Below, piece by piece: positions 5,432-10,124 of a stretch of DNA of 10,124 nt. A model generated the notes under the pieces. The model was not told the DNA's origin, made no database searches, and was given only the letters and a program-made list of their open reading frames with translations. How positions within the stretch are numbered: position 1 is the stretch's first letter; each line of letters opens with the position of its first letter. The translations under genes were made by a program, and so were the position numbers. The stretch lies in the NCBI GenBank assembly GCA_017420605.1, contig JAFOIS010000254.1, forward strand, positions 1-10,124, in the 5' to 3' direction. This stretch comes from Lachnospiraceae bacterium (GTDB taxonomy: Bacteria; Bacillota; Clostridia; Lachnospirales; Lachnospiraceae).

Positions 5432-6817
5432 AGTGAAGCTCCGGCGCAGGTGCTCCATGAGCGGCGCTGCGAGTGCGGGATCGTTGTCAAAATCCACCAC
5501 CTCTTGAAGAATACCGAAGTCGCCGGTCTCGCAAAGATAGGCGTACGTGCCGGCGATCAGCCACAGCGGATCGTCGTTGAAGCCGCTGCCGACCGCCAGA
5601 TTTCCCTTTTTGGTGAGCGGCTGGTACTGGTGATAGGCGCTGCCGTCCGGGAACTGTGTCGCGGCGATATCGAGGATCCGCTCCCTGGCCCGTTCCGGGA
5701 TCATATGCACGAAGCCGAGGAGGTCCTGACAGGAGTCCCTGAAGCCCATGCCGCGTCCCATGCCGCTTTCATAATAGCTTGCGGAACGGCTCATATTGAA
5801 GGTGACCATGCACTGGTACTGGTTCCAGATATTGACCATGCGGTCGAGCTTTTCCTCGCCGCTTGCGACCGTGTAGGCGGAAAGGAGGCTCGTCCAGTGT
5901 CCGGCAAGAGCGGCCATGGCGGCGTCAAACGCCGCGTTATCCGCGTAGCGCGCCATCATGGCCTGTGCTTTTTCCTTATTGATCACGCCGGGTGCTTCCC
6001 ATTTATTGCCGCGTTCGTTTTCGATATAGCCAAGGCCGAGAAGGAGAGAAGTCTCTTCTCCCGGAAGGAGGGTAAGGTCGAACTGCATCGCGGCGACCGG
6101 CTGCCAGCCGTGGGCGCAGCTTCCGGTGCAGCCGTTTCCGAATACCGCCGAAGGACGCGCGGGAGAGCCGTACACGCCGAGAAAGGCGTCGCGGGAGGTG
6201 TCGAAGCCGGAGGGGGTTCTGTCTGTCCAGAAAACGGCGTAATGATCGCGCCGCTCCCGGTATTCGGTCTTGTGGTAGATCGCGCGTTCCCCAATCTCGA
6301 CTTCCCCGGTAGAGTAGTTGCGCTGGAAGTTGGAGGCGTCGTCCATGGCGTCCCAGAGGCAGAACTCCACGTACGGGAATACTTTAATGCTTTTCTGTTC
6401 TGTACCTTTATTCTGCAGCGTGATGCGCGCAAGAAGGCAGTTGTCGCCGAGCGGAATAAACATTTCCTGTCTGGTGAAAACGTTATCTTTCATTCCCTCG
6501 ATCACCGTATAGCCGAGGCCGTGCCGGCAGCGGTAAAGATCAAGCCCGGCCTGCACCGGCTGCCAGCCGGGATTCCAGACAGTTTCTCCGTCTTTTATAT
6601 AGATATGAAAGCCGTCCTGGTCGAGCGGCGCGCTGTTGTAGCGGTAGCGTGTCAGCCGTCTGAGGCGCGCGTCTCTGTAAAAGGCGTATCCGCCGGCGGT
6701 ATTGCTGACCAGCGCAAAGAAGTCTTCGCTGCCGAGGTAATTGATCCAGGGCAGGGGCGTCTTCGGCGTGGTGATGACATATTCGCGGTTAACGTCGTCA
6801 AAATAACCGTACCGCAT
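5429..6817 (-). CDS. GH94 N-terminal portion up to the internal TAG (462 residues)
   Basis: This is the part that would be translated without read-through. Residues 1 to about 280 match the N-terminal beta-sandwich of GH94 (KTPLPWINYLG near 18-28; NPGWQPVQ, where relatives bind substrate; VEFCLWDAMDDASNFQRN). Next come a helical linker and the first part of the (alpha/alpha)6 catalytic barrel: NIWNQYQCMVTFNMSRSAS, GRGMGFRDSCQD, QYQPLTKKGN and GSGFNDDPLWL (410-420). The product ends at HLRRSFT, seven codons before [15 protein letters not shown]. It therefore lacks the catalytic Asp, the phosphate site and the C-terminal barrel half, and would probably not fold properly. Confidence 0.8.
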   Translation of the reverse strand: MRYGYFDDVNREYVITTPKTPLPWINYLGSEDFFALVSNTAGGYAFYRDARLRRLTRYRYNSAPLDQDGFHIYIKDGETVWNPGWQPVQAGLDLYRCRHGLGYTVIEGMKDNVFTRQEMFIPLGDNCLLARITLQNKGTEQKSIKVFPYVEFCLWDAMDDASNFQRNYSTGEVEIGERAIYHKTEYRERRDHYAVFWTDRTPSGFDTSRDAFLGVYGSPARPSAVFGNGCTGSCAHGWQPVAAMQFDLTLLPGEETSLLLGLGYIENERGNKWEAPGVINKEKAQAMMARYADNAAFDAAMAALAGHWTSLLSAYTVASGEEKLDRMVNIWNQYQCMVTFNMSRSASYYESGMGRGMGFRDSCQDLLGFVHMIPERARERILDIAATQFPDGSAYHQYQPLTKKGNLAVGSGFNDDPLWLIAGTYAYLCETGDFGILQEVVDFDNDPALAAPLMEHLRRSFT

Positions 6818-6848
6818 AACAGGGACACCTCCATGTAACACAAGATAA

Positions 6849-6863
6849 GTAAACGTTTTCGTA
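6849..6863 (+). promoter_or_regulatory. LacI-family operator-like site in the GH94 leader
   Basis: GTAAACGTTTTCGTA has the AAACGTTT dyad centred on CG that is typical of LacI/GalR-family operators. It matches the site by lacI in 12 of 15 positions in the same orientation. It lies 31 nt before the GH94 ATG and so in its promoter or 5' leader. It also fits the Firmicute cre consensus with two mismatches, so CcpA binding is an alternative. Confidence 0.55.
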
Positions 6864-7060
6864 CGTAATTACCTTGAGCGTACCGTAAAATGCTGTAAAA
6901 AGCAAGCCATTTTTCAGAAAATTGAGGATCCGGGGTCGGAATTCAGACATTTCCCGCAGAAAGCCGGCTGCGCGAAATGAACGCGACTGCCATTTGTTAC
7001 AAAAAAGAGGCTTTAAAACTGGCAAACTCTCACAAAATCACTTTTTTTTGGGAAAATGGG

Positions 7061-7088
7061 TTGAAATGTGATAAAAACATGCTATGCT
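7061..7088 (+). promoter_or_regulatory. Candidate promoter of the lacI-family gene
   Basis: TTGAAA (7061-7066, 5/6 to consensus) and TATGCT (7083-7088, 4/6) are 16 nt apart. The predicted start, near 7095, falls at the edge of the operator-like site at 7096-7110, which would suit autorepression. Confidence 0.55.
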
Positions 7089-7095
7089 TTGTAAC

Positions 7096-7110
7096 GTAAA
7101 CGATTAAGTA
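7096..7110 (+). promoter_or_regulatory. LacI-family operator-like site upstream of the lacI-type gene
   Basis: GTAAACGATTAAGTA shares GTAAACGATT with the E. coli gal operator (GTGTAAACGATTCCAC), which is bound by a LacI-family repressor with a very similar recognition helix. It sits just downstream of the candidate -10 box and 15 nt before the ATG. Confidence 0.6.
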
Positions 7111-7125
7111 ACGGAGGCGGACAGG

Positions 7126-8133
7126 ATGGTATCACTGAAAGATATAGCGGCAAAATGCGGTGTCTCCGTTGCAACCGTAAGCAAAGCACTCAACGGTCAG
7201 CAGGATATAGGCGAAGCAACGCGGGAAAAGGTCATCTCGGCCGCCAGGGAAATGGGCTACACGGCAAATTCCGCAGCCCGCGCGCTGAAGACCAACCGTA
7301 CCTATAACCTCGGGATCGTTCTCGTGGACCTGCAGAACAGCGGCTTTATGCATGAGTATTTCGCGTCGCTCCTGAACTGGTTCCGCATCGAGTCCGAAGC
7401 ACGCGGCTATGATATTTCGTTTATTAACAGTAACGTCGGACATAAGGGACAGAGTTATCTGCAGCATGCGCTTTACCGCGGAGTCGACGGCGTCGCCCTG
7501 ATCTGCGCGGACTTCCAGGATCCGCTGGTCATGGAACTGGCCTATTCGGACCTTCCGGTCGTTACGATCGACCATGCGTACAATAACCGGACCGCGGTCC
7601 TTTCGGACAATATGGTCGGGATCGACGCGCTGGTACGGTATGCGTACGAGATGGGCCACCGAAGGATCGCCTACATCCACGGCAACCAGACTTCCGTTAC
7701 GGAAAGCCGCCTCACCGGTTTTTACCGGGCGGCGGAGGATCTGGGACTCGTCGTGCCGGACGAAATGATCGGGGAGTGCGAGTACCATGAGCCGAACAGC
7801 TGCTATGAGGCGACCAGGAAGATCCTGGCTCTGCCGAACCGGCCGACCTGCATCCTGTTTTCGGACGACTATTCCTATATCGGAGGCGCAAACGCCATCG
7901 TCGAAGCAGGGCTCCGCATACCGGAGGATATCTCAGTGATCGGCTACGACGGGATCCATATGGCAAAGGTGATGAACCCGCCGCTTACGACCTGGGAGCA
8001 GAATACGAAGGATCTCGGAAAGATCGCTGCGGACCGGCTGATCGAACGGATCGAACATCCAAGGACCGCGCTGCCGGAGCACATCACCGTACATGGCCGG
8101 ATGCTCACAGGCGCTACGGTAAAACGTTTATAA
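7126..8133 (+). CDS. LacI/GalR-family transcriptional regulator
   Basis: This 335-residue protein is of normal length. GGAGG at 7113-7117 lies 8 nt before ATG. The N-terminal helix-turn-helix is LKDIAAKCGVSVATVSKALN (4-23), with recognition helix around V15-L22. It is followed by the hinge helix NSAARALKTNRT (48-59), in which Leu54 is the usual minor-groove residue. The remainder is a periplasmic-binding-protein-like sugar-sensing domain starting NLGIVLVDLQN, with GHRRIAYIHG, ESRLTGF, ILFSDDY, ISVIGYDG and LTTWEQN at the family's standard places. It acts in the cytoplasm as a dimer whose DNA binding is switched by a sugar ligand. Its position between a divergent GH94 gene and a co-directional GH3 gene, with operator-like sites at both promoters, points to control of this beta-glycoside locus and of itself. 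Whether it represses or activates, and which sugar it binds, cannot be read from sequence. Confidence 0.95.
   Translation: MVSLKDIAAKCGVSVATVSKALNGQQDIGEATREKVISAAREMGYTANSAARALKTNRTYNLGIVLVDLQNSGFMHEYFASLLNWFRIESEARGYDISFINSNVGHKGQSYLQHALYRGVDGVALICADFQDPLVMELAYSDLPVVTIDHAYNNRTAVLSDNMVGIDALVRYAYEMGHRRIAYIHGNQTSVTESRLTGFYRAAEDLGLVVPDEMIGECEYHEPNSCYEATRKILALPNRPTCILFSDDYSYIGGANAIVEAGLRIPEDISVIGYDGIHMAKVMNPPLTTWEQNTKDLGKIAADRLIERIEHPRTALPEHITVHGRMLTGATVKRL
8120..8131 (+). promoter_or_regulatory. Third AAACGTTT dyad, at the lacI 3' end
   Basis: TAAAACGTTTAT overlaps the last codons of lacI and lies 70 nt before the GH3 start. It shares the CG-centred core of the two operator-like sites but not their flanking GTA. 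It could be an auxiliary operator or a chance result of coding for Val-Lys-Arg-Leu-stop. Confidence 0.25.
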
Positions 8134-8164
8134 AAGACAGATTCGGAAGACGGACACTGCAGAG

Positions 8165-8181
8165 TCCCGGATGCACCGGGA
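8165..8181 (+). other. Intercistronic hairpin between lacI and the GH3 gene
   Basis: TCCCGG and CCGGGA form a 6-bp stem around ATGCA. No T-run follows, so it does not look like a terminator; it may affect transcript processing or relative expression. The loop contains an in-frame ATG (8171) that lacks a ribosome site, which is one reason to prefer the ATG at 8201. Confidence 0.35.
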
Positions 8182-8200
8182 AGCAGCACAGGAGCAGAAC

Positions 8201-10124
8201 ATGGATCGCAGCATCGCACGGAAAATGGCAGAAGAACTGGTCGGCCGCATGACCATCGAGGAAAAGGCCGGACAGCTGCGCTTTGACGCGCCCGCTATTC
8301 CGCGCCTTCAGGTTCCCGCCTATAACTGGTGGAACGAAGCGCTGCACGGCGTCGCGCGCGGCGGTACGGCTACAGTCTTCCCGCAGGCGATCGGCATGGC
8401 CGCGATGTTCGACGATACGTTCCTTGAGAAAATTGCGGATTCCATTTCCACCGAGGCCCGCGCCAAATACAACGCGCTGTCGGCGGAAGAAGACAGAGAT
8501 ATCTATCACGGCCTGACCATGTGGTCCCCGAACATCAATATCTTCCGTGATCCCAGGTGGGGCCGCGGACACGAGACGTACGGCGAAGATCCGTACCTTA
8601 CGGCCCGCCTCGGCAAGGCTTTTGTACGCGGGCTGCAGGGAAAAGGCGAATATCTCAAGACCGCCGCGTGTGCCAAGCATTTCGCGGTGCACAGCGGCCC
8701 CGAGGCCCTGCGGCACAGCTTTAACGCGATCGCTTCCGAAAAGGATATGGAAGAGACCTATCTTCCCGCGTTCCGTGCGCTTGTTACGGAAGCCGGCGTG
8801 GAAGCGGTCATGGGTGCTTACAACCGTACGAACGGCGAACCCTGCTGCGCAAGCCGGGATCTTATGGGAAAGCTCCGCGGCAAATGGGGATTTGAAGGCC
8901 ATTTCGTATCCGACTGCTGGGCGATCCGCGATTTCCATGAGCATCATCAGGTCACGAAGGACCCGGAAGAGTCCGTCGCCATGGCGCTTCGGGCCGGCTG
9001 CGACCTCAACTGCGGCTGCACGTACCAGTATGCGGAAGACGCGCTGGAGAGGGGACTCATTACGGAAGAGGATATCACAAAGGCTGTGGTGCGGCTGTTT
9101 ACGACCCGTTTCCTTCTCGGCACGCTTGGCGGACTCAGGACGGAATACGACGCGATCCCGTACAGTGCGGTCGACAGTGCGGATCACCGTGCGCTTTCGC
9201 ATCAGGCGGCTCTTTGGTCCTGCGTGCTTCTTAAGAACGACGGGATCCTTCCGCTTGACGCGGCCTCCGTGGGAACGGTCGGCGTGATCGGCCCGAACGC
9301 GGACAGCAGGCAGGCACTGATCGGCAACTATCACGGCACCGCCTCCCGTTATGTGACCGTGCTCGAGGGCATCGAGGACTTGTGCGAAGGAAAAGCGCGT
9401 GTCCTTTATTCCGAAGGCTGCCACCTTTACCGGGACCGCGTGGAAGCACTGGCACAGCCGGACGACCGGATCGCCGAGGCCGTAGCGGTCGCAAAGAACA
9501 GCGACGCCGTGATCCTTGTTCTGGGACTTGACGAGACGCTGGAAGGAGAAGAGGGCGATACCGGCAACAGCTATTATTCCGGCGATAAAGAGGACCTGCT
9601 CCTGCCCGCGCCGCAGCGTAAGCTCATGGAGCGTGTGCTGGCCGTCGGAAAGCCGTCTGTCGTGATCCTCATGGCCGGAAGCGCCGTTGATCTTTCTTAC
9701 GCGGAGGAACATGCGGATGCCGTACTGCTTGCCTGGTATCCGGGAGAAGCCGGCGGAAAGGCCGCCGCGGAACTTCTCTTCGGAAAAGAATCCCCGTCCG
9801 GCAAGCTTCCGGTGACCTTCTACCGGAACAGCGCGCTTGCGGAGATGCCGGACTTTACCGACTATTCGATGCGGAACCGGACCTACCGGTATTATGAGGG
9901 AAAGCCGCTTTATCCTTTCGGATACGGGCTCACCTACGGGAAATGCAGGATCGTATCGCTCCGCGCGGACCGGAACAGCGCCCATGTCACGGTGCGGAAC
10001 GAAGGCGCCGCGGACTGCGGGGAAGTGATCGAGCTTTACATACACGACGAAGGATCGGCCGTGGCGCCGCCCAACCCGGTGCTGTGCGGCTTCCAAAGGA
10101 TCCGCCTTAAGGCGGGAGAAGAGA
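8201..10124 (+). CDS. Glycoside hydrolase family 3 (beta-xylosidase/beta-glucosidase type), 3' end outside window
   Basis: The frame runs open to the window edge (641 codons seen; relatives are roughly 690-720). AGGAG at 8190-8194 lies 6 nt before ATG 8201. There is no signal peptide, so it is cytoplasmic. The N-terminal TIM-barrel shows YNWWNEALHGVAR (41-53), typical of the xylosidase-like GH3 subgroup, FRDPRWGRGHETYGEDPYL, KHF (159-161), and FVSDCWAIRDF, where Asp238 is the expected nucleophile. The second alpha/beta domain has LLKNDGILPL, VIGPNAD and LDETLEGEEGDTG (443-455), whose Glu cluster likely holds the acid/base. It ends in YPFGYGLTY and the start of a fibronectin-III-like domain. 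GH3 enzymes release terminal beta-sugars from oligosaccharides with retention of configuration. It follows lacI by 67 nt without a terminator, so it is probably co-transcribed and controlled by that regulator. Xylose versus glucose specificity is unresolved. Confidence 0.92.
   Translation, partial: MDRSIARKMAEELVGRMTIEEKAGQLRFDAPAIPRLQVPAYNWWNEALHGVARGGTATVFPQAIGMAAMFDDTFLEKIADSISTEARAKYNALSAEEDRDIYHGLTMWSPNINIFRDPRWGRGHETYGEDPYLTARLGKAFVRGLQGKGEYLKTAACAKHFAVHSGPEALRHSFNAIASEKDMEETYLPAFRALVTEAGVEAVMGAYNRTNGEPCCASRDLMGKLRGKWGFEGHFVSDCWAIRDFHEHHQVTKDPEESVAMALRAGCDLNCGCTYQYAEDALERGLITEEDITKAVVRLFTTRFLLGTLGGLRTEYDAIPYSAVDSADHRALSHQAALWSCVLLKNDGILPLDAASVGTVGVIGPNADSRQALIGNYHGTASRYVTVLEGIEDLCEGKARVLYSEGCHLYRDRVEALAQPDDRIAEAVAVAKNSDAVILVLGLDETLEGEEGDTGNSYYSGDKEDLLLPAPQRKLMERVLAVGKPSVVILMAGSAVDLSYAEEHADAVLLAWYPGEAGGKAAAELLFGKESPSGKLPVTFYRNSALAEMPDFTDYSMRNRTYRYYEGKPLYPFGYGLTYGKCRIVSLRADRNSAHVTVRNEGAADCGEVIELYIHDEGSAVAPPNPVLCGFQRIRLKAGEE

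Larger units (their letters stand above)
4379..6817 (-). pseudogene. Cellobiose phosphorylase-type glycoside phosphorylase (GH94), interrupted by in-frame TAG
   Basis: Read through one TAG at codon 463 (5429-5431), this frame encodes 812 residues, the usual length of cellobiose phosphorylases. The start MRYGYFDD is fixed by GGAGGTG (complement of 6826-6832) 8 nt upstream, and the family typically begins with a YGxFDDxNREYVITTPKTPxPWINYLG-like segment, as here. GH94 enzymes cleave beta-glucosides such as cellobiose with phosphate, giving alpha-glucose 1-phosphate plus glucose, in the cytoplasm after import. Both halves are colinear with the family and in the same frame, so this is a single nonsense codon and not a frameshift or a fusion of two genes. 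The stop precedes the catalytic Asp, so the truncated product should be inactive unless TAG is read through. Possible causes are a recent mutation, a sequencing/assembly error or recoding. It is divergent from a LacI regulator. Cellodextrin or laminaribiose phosphorylase activity cannot be excluded. Confidence 0.85.
6818..7125. promoter_or_regulatory. Divergent GH94/lacI control region
   Basis: This 308-nt gene-free stretch separates two divergent starts. It holds one operator-like site near each gene (6849-6863 and 7096-7110), a candidate lacI promoter, an AT-rich segment with eight T (7042-7049), and a small GC dyad around 6955-6972. For GH94 I see no convincing promoter. The best, TTGCTT-17-TACGCT on the minus strand about 40-70 nt before the operator-like site, is weak. 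Confidence 0.6.

Noticed and set aside
4361..6838. An 825-codon open frame on the plus strand antisense to the GH94 gene.
   Set aside because: The minus-strand frame has clear GH94 motifs throughout, while the antisense product is low-complexity (rich in Arg, Ala, Gly, Val), matches nothing I know and has no ribosome site. GC-biased third positions routinely open such antisense frames.
8114..10096. A 660-codon open frame on the minus strand opposite the GH3 gene.
   Set aside because: It is the antisense shadow of a strongly conserved GH3 gene, starts inside it and shows no domain of its own.

Overview
The window looks like a chromosomal stretch from a gut- or rumen-type anaerobic Firmicute (Clostridia, Oscillospiraceae/Lachnospiraceae-like). 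The reasons are strong Shine-Dalgarno sequences about 8 nt from most starts, moderately GC-rich coding DNA with GC-biased third positions, and GH94 and GH3 enzymes whose motifs resemble those of that group. The taxonomic call is inference. The genes are ordinary metabolic genes; I saw no CRISPR array, phage gene, transposase or toxin system.

Layout, left to right. (1) 1-1263, plus strand: the 3' end of a metallo-beta-lactamase-fold hydrolase, then an ornithine cyclodeaminase/mu-crystallin family enzyme, closed by a strong intrinsic terminator (1301-1339). (2) 1340-1589: a gap between convergent genes that holds a compact nest of inverted repeats, possibly a structured RNA or a small mobile-element relic. 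(3) 1590-4240: a divergent pair, a Gfo/Idh/MocA oxidoreductase (minus) and a DegT/DnrJ/EryC1/StrS PLP aminotransferase (plus), sharing a 185-nt promoter region. A long palindrome (4288-4326) separates the aminotransferase from the next, convergent gene. (4) 4379-10124: a beta-glycoside locus consisting of a GH94 cellobiose phosphorylase-type gene (minus), a divergent LacI-family regulator (plus), and a GH3 beta-glycosidase (plus, cut by the window edge) 67 nt behind the regulator.

The carbohydrate locus reads as a self-contained regulon. Two closely matching operator-like sites (GTAAACG-TT--GTA) lie in front of the divergent GH94 and lacI genes, and the one near lacI sits where transcription should start. 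Cytoplasmic phosphorolysis (GH94) and hydrolysis (GH3, no signal peptide seen) would act on imported beta-linked oligosaccharides.

The most striking observation is that the GH94 gene is otherwise intact end to end but carries an in-frame TAG at codon 463, 20 codons before the predicted catalytic aspartate. The frame is kept on both sides. It is therefore a nonsense mutation, a sequencing error or a read-through codon, and not a frameshift.
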